A DNA stretch of 55,220 nt, taken from Fuerstiella sp. (GTDB taxonomy: Bacteria; Planctomycetota; Planctomycetia; Planctomycetales; Planctomycetaceae). The position numbers were made by a program, and so were the translations under genes. Below are positions 27,270 through 37,230 of the stretch, piece after piece; the first letter of the stretch is position 1; each line of letters starts with the position of its first letter. The notes below the pieces were generated by a model. The model was not told the origin of the DNA. It saw only the letters and a program-made list of their open reading frames with translations, and did no database searches. The stretch covers positions 325,365-380,584 of the forward strand of contig JAQWOH010000043.1 in NCBI GenBank assembly GCA_029245955.1, in the 5' to 3' direction.

Positions 27270-28756
27270 TATTCAGGCGCCGTTGACAGCGACTGTCGCA
27301 ACGTTTCCATCATAAATTCCAGAGGTGGCTGCTGTCCGGAAAACAGTTCAAACTGACGAGCCGCCTGACGCATGAACATTTCCAGTCCGCTGGCCGTCGC
27401 ACAACCCCGAGTTTTTGCATGCTCAAGCAGCTGAGTGTTCTCCGGCGTATAAACGGTATCAAAAACCAGCATTGATTCATTCAGCCAGGGAAGATCAAAC
27501 GGTGACTCACTGACGTTCGGATGCATTCCAACGGAAGTGCAGTTAATCAGAATATCGCACATTTCCTCACTGCGTTGCTCCCAGTCAATTACCGAACAGC
27601 CAAATTCGTCGTTCAGCGCGCGGGCCCGGTCTGCGGTACGGTTGGTGATTGTGACGGCCGCGCCGTTTTTCTGCATTGCACAGACAGCAGCGCGCGCTAC
27701 GCCGCCAGCCCCCAGAATCAGAACCTGCTTTCCTTTGACTTCACGCGAACCTTCAGGAAAGGTCGTCAACCCGGCTTCCACCGTCTTGACGATGGCATCG
27801 TAGTCCGTGTTCGTGGCGTGCCATTTTCCATCAGTCCTGAACAGCGTGTTGGATGCGCCAATCAGGTTTGCCTGCACACTCGGCAGATCGGCGAATTCAA
27901 GGGCAGCATGCTTATGAGGAATTGTGACGCTGTATCCACTGATGTCGAGTTTGTCGTATGCCTGCAGTGTTTCCTGCACCGAATCCGCCGGTATTTTCAG
28001 AGGCAGGTATACGCCGTCAAAATCAACCTCGCGGAAGGCGGAATTATGCAGCAGTGGACTCAGGCTGTGGGAAATCGGATCACCGATCACTCCGAAGACT
28101 TTCGTGTCTGACGATATGCTGTCGTAACGGTAGAAATCCCGCATGTCATCCCACAGCAGTTGCCCGGGCGCCATCTCACCGGCACGACTTCCCGCGGCGT
28201 AGGTCAAAGGAGATCCCATTCTGCCGCATAAGATCCTGCTGACCATTCCTAACTCGCCCATACAGAAAGCCACTGTCGGCACGGTCGCAGATTTGATCAG
28301 TTCAAGAACACGTACATTGTCGGCCGGGCGACTGGCCGTAGTGACGATCTTGATTATGTCCGGATCACATTCTGTCATCCGCTGGTAGATGTCGGACAGA
28401 TCCGTCGGAGTGTCTTCGAAATTGTGATAGCTGACCAGTCGCTTTGTGTCGCCGTATCGAGGAATCGACCTGGCAATGTCTTCTTCAATATCAACGTACT
28501 CTGCGCCACCAATGATGGCTTCTCGCAGAACGGCCTGCCGCTGTTCTTCGGTGCCGCTCCAGCGTCCCTTGTCCTGTTCCCGTCGGCACGTGATCACAAC
28601 CGGGGTCGGGCGCTTCTTCAGAAGGCGCGCAACGTTCAGACGGCTCATGATCCAGTCGACCCGCAGCTCAACGAGCTCGGGGTTCAGTCTGGACAGGTCA
28701 CGGTGCGCCTGCTTCAATGCAGAGTGACGTCTTCTTCCAAGGCTGACGCAGATCAT
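27269..28756 (-). CDS. aroDE: Bifunctional 3-dehydroquinate dehydratase (type I) / shikimate dehydrogenase
   Basis: A 495-residue fusion catalysing two consecutive shikimate-pathway steps. Residues 1-210 are a type I dehydroquinase: Lys136 in DIIKIVTTA forms the Schiff base and His111 in SYHNF is the general base partner. Residues about 218-490 are shikimate dehydrogenase: SHSLSPLLHN (230-239) binds shikimate, SVTIPHK carries the catalytic Lys, NTDYDA the Asp, and GAGGVARA the NADP-binding loop. The same fusion is known from plants and chlamydiae, and it channels dehydroshikimate. aroK follows directly and mutL precedes it by three bases. Confidence 0.96.
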   Translation of the reverse strand: MICVSLGRRRHSALKQAHRDLSRLNPELVELRVDWIMSRLNVARLLKKRPTPVVITCRREQDKGRWSGTEEQRQAVLREAIIGGAEYVDIEEDIARSIPRYGDTKRLVSYHNFEDTPTDLSDIYQRMTECDPDIIKIVTTASRPADNVRVLELIKSATVPTVAFCMGELGMVSRILCGRMGSPLTYAAGSRAGEMAPGQLLWDDMRDFYRYDSISSDTKVFGVIGDPISHSLSPLLHNSAFREVDFDGVYLPLKIPADSVQETLQAYDKLDISGYSVTIPHKHAALEFADLPSVQANLIGASNTLFRTDGKWHATNTDYDAIVKTVEAGLTTFPEGSREVKGKQVLILGAGGVARAAVCAMQKNGAAVTITNRTADRARALNDEFGCSVIDWEQRSEEMCDILINCTSVGMHPNVSESPFDLPWLNESMLVFDTVYTPENTQLLEHAKTRGCATASGLEMFMRQAARQFELFSGQQPPLEFMMETLRQSLSTAPE

Positions 28757-28759
28757 TCG

Positions 28760-30742
28760 TTATCCCAGTCGTCCAAACTGTTTGTCCAGTGTTCCACGTG
28801 ACAGCATCAGTGACGTAGGGCGTCCGTGAGGGCAATGATGTGCATCATCCACCAGGTGCCGCTGGCTGAGTAATTCCTGCATTTCTTCCGGCGCCAGTCG
28901 CTGCCCCGCCTTAATGGCCGCTCGGCACGCCATCGTGTGCATCATGTTGTCCAACAGATCTCGCCGCGACGTCTTTCCATCAGATTCTTCCAGTTGACCG
29001 GACAGATCCCGCAGGATGCGAACAAAGCTGCCACGCGGCAACATCACAGGGTGACTGGTCAGCAGCACAGTTGTCCCTCCAAAATCAGAGATGCCAAATC
29101 CGATTTCCTGCAACAGTTCCTGATATTCCAGCAGGACGGCTGCCTCTCCGGCACTGCATTCAATCGACTCCGGAATCAAGAGTTTCTGACTTTCCGCCTT
29201 GCCTTCCAGCACCCTGTGCCGCAAATACTCGTACAGAATTCGTTCGTGCAAAGCATGCTGGTCGATTACTTCCAGTCCCTCGTCCCGGGCGACAACCAGG
29301 TAGCAGTCATGAATCTGAAACGCTCGGTAGTCATCGCCGTGAACCGTCCCGGAGCTGGGCGCAGGCTCATCTGTCGCGGCCGCCAAGTCAGATTCGCCCT
29401 CCGTGACAATAAGCTGATCCCCCGAGAAGTCTTCCTGCACCTGAGTGTCGGCAGACGATTCACTACTGTCGCTGGCTGCAGACACCTCGACCAGTGGACT
29501 CATAGCGGCAGCAACAGCAGGACGAAATGCGGCAGACTTCAGATTTGGTCGGTATGACTCAAAGCCTGGGACAGTCGGTGTACCGGAAAACGTCGTCGCC
29601 GCTCCATCATCGGAGCGTCCGATAACCGGCGGCGACAGACCGGACGCTGCCGATGCAGACCAGATATCCAGTTCCTTCTGAGGCTGTTCGGTGGCTGTAT
29701 TTCGCTGCGCGGACGGAACGACAATTTCTGCCTGAAAGTCAAGTGACAGAAACTTGTCTCGCAAAGTGTGCAGCAACTGACGATACAGCGACTGGCTGTC
29801 CTGAAAACGAACTTCCGTTTTTGTGGGATGAACGTTCACATCCACCAGATTCGGCGGCACCTCAAGAAACAGAAAACTGACGGGGTGGCGCCCAACCATC
29901 AGCAGTCCTCGATACGCTTCACTCAGCGCATGCTGCAGGCTGCGGTCCTGAATCGATCGACCATTCAGGAACAGATACTGGTCCTTGCGAGTTCCTTTAC
30001 TTAACGAAGGCTCACCAACGTAGCCCCAGAGACGTACATACTGTCCATCTGACGTCTCCGTCCGCGACTCCACAGCGATCAGCTTGTCGCCGACGTCACT
30101 GCCGAAGAAACGACGAATTCTCTCCAGTTGATTGGGAGTTGCCGGCAGCTCATAGACCAGTTTGTCATTATGTCTCAGCACAAGATGCAGGTTGGGGTTC
30201 GCCAGAGCAATCTTTGCGAACTGTTCACTGATCCGCCCGAACTCCGTGGAGGGCTTCTTAAGAAATTTGCGACGAGCGGGCGTATTGAAAAACAGATTAT
30301 GCACTTCGATCACCGTGCCGGCCGGACAGCCGCAGTCCCGGTGAATGGATATCTGGCCACCTTGCGATTGAAGTTCGCGACCGGTGGAATGGTCCGTTCG
30401 ACGCGTCCGGATACGGAAGCGACTGATTGAAGCGATCGAGGCCATCGCTTCGCCGCGAAACCCGAGCGTGGCAATCTGCTGCAGGTCCTCGTCGCTGCAA
30501 ATCTTACTGGTCGCATGACTGGTAACGGCAAGTTCCAGATCTTCTGGGTACATACCTTCGCCGTTATCCGTTACCCGAATCAGTTCTGTGCCACCGGTTA
30601 CAATGTCAATTTCAATGCGAGTCGCCAACGCATCGATGCTGTTCTCCAGCAGCTCCTTCACAACGCTGGCCGGACGCTCAATCACCTCGCCTGCTGCGAT
30701 GCGATTGATGACGTGAGGATCAAGTTGCTGAATATGAGACAT
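28760..30742 (-). CDS. mutL: DNA mismatch repair protein MutL with endonuclease motif
   Basis: A 660-residue protein. The N-terminal GHKL ATPase has the motifs GEVIERPASVVKELLENSIDA, DNGEGM and TLGFRGEAMASIASIS. A Ser/Ala-rich linker spans about residues 340-470. The C-terminal domain carries DQHA at 494-497 in the form DQHAxxExxxxE, the MutL nicking-endonuclease motif, plus ACR (605-607) and CPHGRP (637-642), the other two metal-site motifs. So this is the nicking type expected in bacteria without MutH. First gene of the run mutL-aroDE-aroK-peptidase. No mutS in the window. Confidence 0.96.
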   Translation of the reverse strand: MSHIQQLDPHVINRIAAGEVIERPASVVKELLENSIDALATRIEIDIVTGGTELIRVTDNGEGMYPEDLELAVTSHATSKICSDEDLQQIATLGFRGEAMASIASISRFRIRTRRTDHSTGRELQSQGGQISIHRDCGCPAGTVIEVHNLFFNTPARRKFLKKPSTEFGRISEQFAKIALANPNLHLVLRHNDKLVYELPATPNQLERIRRFFGSDVGDKLIAVESRTETSDGQYVRLWGYVGEPSLSKGTRKDQYLFLNGRSIQDRSLQHALSEAYRGLLMVGRHPVSFLFLEVPPNLVDVNVHPTKTEVRFQDSQSLYRQLLHTLRDKFLSLDFQAEIVVPSAQRNTATEQPQKELDIWSASAASGLSPPVIGRSDDGAATTFSGTPTVPGFESYRPNLKSAAFRPAVAAAMSPLVEVSAASDSSESSADTQVQEDFSGDQLIVTEGESDLAAATDEPAPSSGTVHGDDYRAFQIHDCYLVVARDEGLEVIDQHALHERILYEYLRHRVLEGKAESQKLLIPESIECSAGEAAVLLEYQELLQEIGFGISDFGGTTVLLTSHPVMLPRGSFVRILRDLSGQLEESDGKTSRRDLLDNMMHTMACRAAIKAGQRLAPEEMQELLSQRHLVDDAHHCPHGRPTSLMLSRGTLDKQFGRLG

Positions 30743-30879
30743 GTTCGTGAGAGGCCATCCGTGGAAGCTGCTGCAGACTAAGCGTACAGCCCCAGTTTAA
30801 CTGGTTTCGCAGCAGCATCCAACTCAGTTCACAGCATCAGACCGACGGCTACAGAAGACCAGTTGTCCGACTCAGGTCG

Positions 30880-31857
30880 TCAGTCGGGTTGTTCCGGACC
30901 GGTGGTATCACCGTGACCTGTCGCAGGCAAACTGTCGCCATCTTCCGACGGAGCAGGTGATTGGGCCGGGGCAGGGCTGCGATTCGCCTTGTCCTCCGGA
31001 AGATGAAATTCTTCAATCAGTTCCCGGCGTCTGGCCGCGACAGCTCGATCGAATTCTGACAACACATCCATCGCTCGATCGCGGGACGTCACAAGCCCGA
31101 TGATCAGATATTGAGTGATCGCCAGCAGATAGCAACACCAGCCGACCACCCAACGTTCCCAGTGCCGTTGATGCTTGGCGTTCATCTGCCCCACTTCGGC
31201 CAGATTTACTCTGATGTCGCGCACATTATCGTTGTAGGTGTATGCTGCCATCGCTGCCTGTACAGGTGTCGCCGCGCCGATCTGCTGCGAGTAACTCCAG
31301 TCAACGACACTGGCTCGACCAATCTTTGCCTGATCAATGTCAGACAGCGTCATCAATTCCGCCCCCACAATCGCAGCCATCATCGCCAGCACCGGCGAAC
31401 TTCGGTTTAAGTGCTGACAAACAATGCCCTTCAGAAACTGCCACTTCAGTCGCCAGAATTCCTTCAGCCCGCTGCGACCAGGCTTGATTTTTGGTGGCCC
31501 CGGATGAATGACCGCAAAAAGTTCCTGATCGGGCATCGCTTCGATAACGCCCACAGCCAGCATCAGCCGCAGCCCCATCGTCAGCCAGTCCATTCGTTCC
31601 ATCCAGTCGAGTTGTGCCATCCACCCGAACAGCAAATGCTCCATATTGGCAGACGCTGCCAGCAGCAGTAATGCTCCTCGAAACCACTGTTCAAGATCTT
31701 TTTCCAGTTCGTCGTCCAGATCCTGCAGTCGAAAGACCTTCCGCATGATGAAACGGAAGATGGGAATCGCGATAAATCCGACAATAACTCGCGTAATCGG
31801 GCGCAGCACCGATTTGAACAGGGGAAGGTTCATCAGTGCTCGAAACATGCCGCCCAC
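30880..31857 (-). CDS. Conserved membrane-associated protein of unknown function
   Basis: A 325-residue protein. Three or four hydrophobic stretches are seen (VIVGFIAIPIFRFIM near residue 25, RGALLLLAASANMEHLLFGW near 70, MLAVGVIEAMP near 100, and WVVGWCCYLLAITQYLIIGLV near 238-258). The C-terminal 45 residues are Pro/Ser/Asp-rich and likely disordered. No catalytic motif is recognised. Lone gene, divergent from the M50 protease gene. Start could be ATG 31857 or the ATG three codons later. It has the look of a planctomycete-specific membrane protein. Confidence 0.6.
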   Translation of the reverse strand: MGGMFRALMNLPLFKSVLRPITRVIVGFIAIPIFRFIMRKVFRLQDLDDELEKDLEQWFRGALLLLAASANMEHLLFGWMAQLDWMERMDWLTMGLRLMLAVGVIEAMPDQELFAVIHPGPPKIKPGRSGLKEFWRLKWQFLKGIVCQHLNRSSPVLAMMAAIVGAELMTLSDIDQAKIGRASVVDWSYSQQIGAATPVQAAMAAYTYNDNVRDIRVNLAEVGQMNAKHQRHWERWVVGWCCYLLAITQYLIIGLVTSRDRAMDVLSEFDRAVAARRRELIEEFHLPEDKANRSPAPAQSPAPSEDGDSLPATGHGDTTGPEQPD

Positions 31858-32106
31858 GACCGGTTAATCCTTTAAAAACATGGCGTCCGCGAAAACGCAC
31901 TGTGTTTCACTAAGAGTTCAGAAGACAAACCACGGCCGGACACTGTATCCTTTGCGTCGGTCTTCGGCCATGGGTGGGCGCCGAGGGACGGAAGTCTTTT
32001 CAGATGTATCTTCCTTGACGTGGATGATCCGAAAAACGAAGAGACTCCCGCCCCTCTCACGACAGACAATTCACCACAACGCGGAATCAGCAACAGGGAT
32101 CAGAGA

Positions 32107-32790
32107 ATGATAGGGAATGCAGGAGAAACGGATTTCGATCTGCGATTCCGGATCTTTGGAATCCCGGTGCGAGTGCATCCCCTGTTCTGGGCCATGGGAG
32201 CGTTCGTTGTCTGGCAATCGACCCCCGACCCAAAGCTGAAATTTCTGGGAGTCGGCTGCGTTTTTCTGTCCATCCTGATCCACGAACTGGGACACGCAGT
32301 CACGCTGCGACGTTATGGCTTCCCTTCCGAAATCGTTTTGTACGGGATGGGCGGTTATGCGACATCGACTCATCTTTCCACGTGGAAACGCGTACTCGTT
32401 TCTGCAGCAGGTCCTGGAGCCGGATTCGTGTTGTATGGCTTGCTTAAAGGAGTGCTGTACTTTCTCATCGAATCCAACTCAGAACTGCTGAGTAACGAAC
32501 CGTTCGTGTATTGTCTTTTGCTGCTGCAGTGGATCAACCTGTACTGGGGCCTGCTGAACCTGGTGCCATGCCTGCCTCTCGACGGTGGACATATCATGGA
32601 AGCTCTGGTGTGCCGTTACTTTCCCAGACGGTCTCATGTGCGAGTGCTGGAGATTTCAATTCTGGCATCCGGAGGTGTGGCGATCTGGGCTCTGCAGAAT
32701 ATCGATTCACGACGGTTTCTGCTGTTCATGTTCGGCTACTTCTGCGCCACCAGCATTATCGCCTACAATGAAATCAAGGGGCGACGTTGA
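32107..32790 (+). CDS. M50 family zinc metalloprotease (site-2 protease-like)
   Basis: A 227-residue intramembrane protease-like protein. HELGH (His59, Glu60, His63) and NLVPCLPLDGGH, whose Asp is the third zinc ligand, are diagnostic of S2P. Several hydrophobic segments surround these motifs. Such enzymes release transcription factors from anti-sigma factors or mature membrane proteins; here the target is unknown. A frame from 32020 would add 29 acidic residues without a good ribosome site; at 32107 AGGGATCAGAG precedes the ATG. It converges on murJ, 36 bases apart. Confidence 0.85.
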   Translation: MIGNAGETDFDLRFRIFGIPVRVHPLFWAMGAFVVWQSTPDPKLKFLGVGCVFLSILIHELGHAVTLRRYGFPSEIVLYGMGGYATSTHLSTWKRVLVSAAGPGAGFVLYGLLKGVLYFLIESNSELLSNEPFVYCLLLLQWINLYWGLLNLVPCLPLDGGHIMEALVCRYFPRRSHVRVLEISILASGGVAIWALQNIDSRRFLLFMFGYFCATSIIAYNEIKGRR

Positions 32791-32826
32791 TGCTGCCACT
32801 GACGAATCCATCAGCACAGCAATTCG

Positions 32827-34446
32827 TCATTTCGAAAGGCCCGGTTCTTTCAGCAGCCGCGTCAGGGACAACCCGACGCCCGACAGAACTGCCGCATAAA
32901 CGACCACGGCAGCAGTGATCGGCACGACAACCTTCACCAACCGATATGTGAATTCGCCAAGTGAATTCTCCCACTGCGACACCAGAGTCAGTGCCGCCAG
33001 ACCGGCCAGACTCATCAGCAGCGTTGCCAACGCTGTTCGCCACAGAACGGGAACAAACGCGGCATGGCCAATCTCCAGAAAACGCCGCCGCAGCACCTCA
33101 AGAGCCAGCCCAAGCTGGAACAGAGTCGCCAGCATGCTGGCGACAGGTAACCCGGGACCGCCCAGGACCGGCAACAGCAGAAAATCAAACATCAAATTGA
33201 GGGCTACGCAAATCAGCCCCTGCCGCATGGGAGTGACCTGGTCGCCAGCAGCATAGAAGACTCGATTGGCAATCAGCAGGCCGCTGACCACCCACACACC
33301 CAGACCGTATGCCGCAATCATCCGAGCAGTCATGTGCGATGCACTCGCGCCAAACTGACCGTATCTAAACAGCAAATCGGTGATGGGTTCTGCCATGAAC
33401 CACAAACCAACGCTGGCTGGAACGCCGACCACAAGAACAAGTTGCAGCCCGTGCAGGACGTCGCGACTCAATTCCTCGTGATCACCCGCCGCAGCGTGCC
33501 GTGCAAATCGAGGAAACAAAACCGTCCCGAGTGCGACTGCAAAAACACCAAGGGGAAACTGAAACAGTCGTTGTCCCAGATACAGCGCGGCAGCTGTTCC
33601 TTCCGGAAGCAGAAAACGACTGAAAAAACTGATACCGCCCGGACCTGGCGCAACAAGGATCCACGCCAGCAAACCATCGATCAATCCATTGATTTGAGTA
33701 ATAGACAATCCAACCAGCACCGGCCCCATGGCCCGAAAGACTCGCGTGGTGTTATCACGTGCTGCCTGCTCCGCTGGCCCCACGCGCATGCGGACTGAAT
33801 ATTGTGATGCCTTCCACGCGGTCATTGTCAGTTGCAGCACCCCGCCAGCAACCAGACAGACGGCGATCAGGCGAATTCGGCTGGCATCACTGGAGTACAT
33901 CAGAGTTGCGGTCAGTCCAGCCACCAGCCAGACAATGTTCAGGACCATCGATGTCATCGTCGGAACAACAAAATGCTGCACTCCGTTCAAAGCGGCCGAG
34001 TACAGTCCCGCCATACAGATCAGCACCATGTACGGCATCAGAATCAATGACAGTTCGCAGAGCAGGGCGGAGCGTTCACTGAGCGGTAGAAACAATCTGA
34101 CCGCCAGCAGCGCAAACTCCACGATCAGCAGAAAAACGACCAGGATTTTCAGCAGTCGCCAGGCAACGCCGTTGAACAGGTCGGCAGCAGCGTCTCTTCC
34201 CCGTACCTGGTCGGCACGCACAAATTCTGGCAGGAATGCGGCCGTCATAGCGCCTTCGCCGAACAGCCGACGAAACAGATTCGGCACTCGAAACGCGACG
34301 GTAAAGGCATCCAGAACCCAGCCGGTCCCGAACAGTGACGCCATCAGTGCATCACGAGCAAGTCCGGTGAAGCGGCTGAGCAGTGTCAGCAGACTGACAG
34401 CTTTCAGACCCTTCAGACGGTTTACAGATTTAGGCTGGCCGTCCAT
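32827..34446 (-). CDS. murJ: Lipid II flippase MurJ (MviN family)
   Basis: A 539-residue polytopic membrane protein of the MOP exporter family with about 14 hydrophobic segments. Family landmarks include LLSRFTGLARDALMASLFG (near residue 20), VAFRVPNLFRRLFGEGAMTAAFLPEF (near 50-75), and PFRFLPEGTAAALYLGQRLFQFPLGVFAVALGTVLFP (near 265-305). MurJ moves lipid II across the membrane for peptidoglycan synthesis; its presence in a planctomycete agrees with recent evidence for a peptidoglycan wall in the group, an inference. Start: ATG 34444-34446. Confidence 0.93.
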   Translation of the reverse strand: MDGQPKSVNRLKGLKAVSLLTLLSRFTGLARDALMASLFGTGWVLDAFTVAFRVPNLFRRLFGEGAMTAAFLPEFVRADQVRGRDAAADLFNGVAWRLLKILVVFLLIVEFALLAVRLFLPLSERSALLCELSLILMPYMVLICMAGLYSAALNGVQHFVVPTMTSMVLNIVWLVAGLTATLMYSSDASRIRLIAVCLVAGGVLQLTMTAWKASQYSVRMRVGPAEQAARDNTTRVFRAMGPVLVGLSITQINGLIDGLLAWILVAPGPGGISFFSRFLLPEGTAAALYLGQRLFQFPLGVFAVALGTVLFPRFARHAAAGDHEELSRDVLHGLQLVLVVGVPASVGLWFMAEPITDLLFRYGQFGASASHMTARMIAAYGLGVWVVSGLLIANRVFYAAGDQVTPMRQGLICVALNLMFDFLLLPVLGGPGLPVASMLATLFQLGLALEVLRRRFLEIGHAAFVPVLWRTALATLLMSLAGLAALTLVSQWENSLGEFTYRLVKVVVPITAAVVVYAAVLSGVGLSLTRLLKEPGLSK

Positions 34447-34618
34447 GCCGTGATCCGGTCAAGTTATGCTCTGGCGCCAAAAACTGCGAGCAGAGAGTGC
34501 TAATAGATATGACCCCGCCCTTCGCTGTCATCGCGAATCTGCGGTTCTGAGCTCAGAGTCTTCAATGTCACGGGTGTGGCTGCGTGCTGTACCGGTCTGT
34601 CGAATTTCAGGACAATCT

Positions 34619-35626
34619 TCAGGACGCCGACTGCCGCGCCTGCAAGACGGCTCTTCGATGAGCTGCAATTCGTTTGACCAGCTCATCGACGATAACTCCG
34701 ATCAGAATCACAAACCCGATGACCGTCAGTTCCAGCTGGTCATCGATTCCCAGCATGCTGATTGAATTCATTAACGTGCGCATGAGCGCTGCGCCCAACA
34801 CGATTCCGAAGATGGAACCTTCGCCGCCTCGCAGGCTGCAGCCCCCCAGCACCGCAGCGGCAATCGCATACAGTTCGTAGAAGCTACCAAAGCTGTCCGG
34901 TTGTATAGATCCATAATCAAGCGCGAACAGCAGCCCGCCAAGTCCACTGATCAGTGAACAGATAACATAGGCGAGAATGATCATCTTCGATGTGCTGATC
35001 CCACTGAACCTGGCCGCCTGTTCGTTGCGTCCCAGGGCCAGCAGGTACCGTCCCCAGATCGTCTTGTTAAGAAAAATCGCGGCAACAATTCCCAGCGCAA
35101 TCAGAATCAAAAACGCGACCGGGACATTTTTGGCTCCGGGAAGGCTGGCACAGCCGGGCAACTGCGATGCGTCGCCGACAAGCACCTTCAGACTGGCAAA
35201 GCTCTCATCGCCGTACCCCATCGTCTTGTCTGCAACCAGCCAGCGTGCCAGACCTCGGTAAATCATCAGCCCGCACAGCGTTACAACAAAGGGCTGTAGC
35301 TTAAGCTTCGTTATCAGCAGCCCGTGAATGATGCCCACGGTCAGTGACAGACCGAAGATGGCCAGAAGCCCTGTCCCCAGCGACATCTGGTGGTCAACGA
35401 CGACAAAGGGAAACACGATCGCCACAAGTCCAATCAAAGATCCAATCGACAGGTCAATGCCGCTGGTCATGATCACGAACGCAACTCCGATTCCAATAAT
35501 TCCGTACAGAGAACTTCGCTCGACCAGATTGAACAAATTGTATGACGTCAGGAAGCTGTCGCTGCCAAACGCCGTCGCCGTAAAGACGACCAGAAGAATG
35601 CCCAGAATTCCAAGGTTCTTTTTCAT
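34619..35626 (-). CDS. Sugar ABC transporter permease (RbsC-like)
   Basis: A 335-residue permease of the ribose/galactose/xylose group, with about nine hydrophobic segments. Signature region: [21 protein letters not shown] (near residue 47), [36 protein letters not shown] and [28 protein letters not shown]. It is coupled to the upstream ATPase gene (ATGA overlap at 35623-35626). It forms the membrane channel for the importer encoded with the two preceding genes. Confidence 0.94.
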   Translation of the reverse strand: MKKNLGILGILLVVFTATAFGSDSFLTSYNLFNLVERSSLYGIIGIGVAFVIMTSGIDLSIGSLIGLVAIVFPFVVVDHQMSLGTGLLAIFGLSLTVGIIHGLLITKLKLQPFVVTLCGLMIYRGLARWLVADKTMGYGDESFASLKVLVGDASQLPGCASLPGAKNVPVAFLILIALGIVAAIFLNKTIWGRYLLALGRNEQAARFSGISTSKMIILAYVICSLISGLGGLLFALDYGSIQPDSFGSFYELYAIAAAVLGGCSLRGGEGSIFGIVLGAALMRTLMNSISMLGIDDQLELTVIGFVILIGVIVDELVKRIAAHRRAVLQARQSAS

Positions 35627-37140
35627 GTGTGAGTCCCCACATTTCCCGTCGCCAGCTGCATGATTGCTTCTTCCGTCAGCTCGTCCCGCGTCAGTTCTCC
35701 GCTGATACGACCTTCGTGCATCACGAGAGTTCGATCTGACATACCGATAACTTCTTCCATTTCGCTGCTGACAAACAGGATCGCAACCCCCTGTTCTGCC
35801 AGTTCCTCCATCAAAGCGTAGATTTCCTGCTTCGCGCCGATGTCAATTCCACGTGTCGGTTCGTCCAGCAGGAGAACCTTCGGCTTCATCGCCAGCCATT
35901 TCCCCAGCACAACTTTTTGCTGATTCCCCCCCGACAGAAACTGCACCAGCTGGCGTTCATTGGGTGTCTTTATCCGCATCCGGGCAATCATGGCCGCAGA
36001 ATCTGCGGCTTCCTGCGTTCGGTTCAGAAAGCCCCCGGTTTTCCGGTGCTGTCGTAAGCCCGGCAGGCCAATATTTGTGCGCACCGCCATCTCAAGAATG
36101 ATGCCCTGATGTTTGCGGTCCTCCGGGACCAGGGCAATGCCGGCTTGAATCGCGTCTCTCGGACTGCGAAGCCGCACCTCCTGACCTTTCACCGCAATGT
36201 TGCCCGAAACCGCTGAGTCGACTCCGAACAACACGTGCAGCAGTTCGGTGCGCCCGGCCCCTACCAGTCCGGAAATACCTACAATTTCCCCCGCCCGCAC
36301 AGAAAAACTCAGCTGATGGCCGAGATTTGCCGGCGTCTCGAGCTCGGTAACCTGCAACACAACGGGTCCTGGCTGTTGAGGTTTTCTGGCATAAAATTCC
36401 GAAATGTCGCGACCGACCATCAGCCGAACCATTCGGTCATGAGTGATTTCATCGCGGTTGAGGTCACCCGCATTGGCTCCGTCGCGGAAAACGGTGACTC
36501 GATCTGCCAGTTCGGCAACTTCACCCAGCCGGTGCGAAATATAGATTACACTGACCCCACGAGACCGCAGGTCCTTGACAACCTCAATCAGACGTTCCGT
36601 TTCGTGCTGAGACAAACTCGACGTCGGTTCGTCCATAATCAGAACGCGTGCATCAACAGACAGCGCTCGAGCAATTTCCACCAGTTGCTGCTGACCGATG
36701 GGCAGGTCGTCAACAATCGTATCCGGCGAAACATTCAATCCGACTCGAGCAAGCAACGCGACAGAATCGTCCCGAATCTTCTTTTTGTCAATCAAGCCCC
36801 GTTTCAGGGGTTCTCGACCAAGAAAAATATTTGCCCCGACGGTAAGGTTGCCGGACAGGTTGAGTTCCTGATGAATGAGAGCGATGCGAGTCTGCTGAGC
36901 CGTCTGCACAGAATCCAGCCTGACCGGCAAGCCGACCACACGTATCTGTCCTTCGTCAGGCAGCTGAACGCCCGCGAGAATCTTCATCAGCGTGCTTTTT
37001 CCGGCGCCGTTTTCTCCGATCAGAGCCAGCACTTCACCTTCCATCAGTGTCAGGCTGACCTGATTCAACGCCGTCACACCGGGAAATCGCTTGCTCACGT
37101 TTTCAACCGAAAGCAGCGGGGACGTATTGGAATCGCTCAT
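35623..37140 (-). CDS. Sugar ABC transporter ATPase, two-domain (RbsA/XylG-like)
   Basis: A 505-residue protein with two ABC domains in tandem. The first has Walker [10 protein letters not shown], signature [15 protein letters not shown] and Walker [10 protein letters not shown]; the second has the degenerate Walker [10 protein letters not shown], an intact signature [15 protein letters not shown] and LLLDEPTRG. This asymmetry is normal for carbohydrate importers of the CUT2 class. Start at ATG 37138-37140 rather than the GTG at 37159. The 90 bases between it and the upstream binding-protein gene hold a hairpin (37182-37205). Confidence 0.94.
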   Translation of the reverse strand: MSDSNTSPLLSVENVSKRFPGVTALNQVSLTLMEGEVLALIGENGAGKSTLMKILAGVQLPDEGQIRVVGLPVRLDSVQTAQQTRIALIHQELNLSGNLTVGANIFLGREPLKRGLIDKKKIRDDSVALLARVGLNVSPDTIVDDLPIGQQQLVEIARALSVDARVLIMDEPTSSLSQHETERLIEVVKDLRSRGVSVIYISHRLGEVAELADRVTVFRDGANAGDLNRDEITHDRMVRLMVGRDISEFYARKPQQPGPVVLQVTELETPANLGHQLSFSVRAGEIVGISGLVGAGRTELLHVLFGVDSAVSGNIAVKGQEVRLRSPRDAIQAGIALVPEDRKHQGIILEMAVRTNIGLPGLRQHRKTGGFLNRTQEAADSAAMIARMRIKTPNERQLVQFLSGGNQQKVVLGKWLAMKPKVLLLDEPTRGIDIGAKQEIYALMEELAEQGVAILFVSSEMEEVIGMSDRTLVMHEGRISGELTRDELTEEAIMQLATGNVGTHT

Positions 37141-37181
37141 GGCGCCCGATGCGGATAGCACGTTTCAAGATTGGTGTAATT

Positions 37182-37205
37182 CCCCGACTCTGACAAAGCT
37201 CGGGG
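37182..37205 (-). promoter_or_regulatory. Hairpin between binding-protein and ATPase genes
   Basis: CCCCGA at 37182-37187 pairs with TCGGGG at 37200-37205, with a 12-base loop. On the transcribed strand no T-run follows, so it may be an RNA-stabilising or partially terminating element that lets the binding protein be made in excess, as is common in ABC operons (inference). Confidence 0.35.
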
Positions 37206-37230
37206 GTCTGTCGCAATTCAGGCACTTCGG

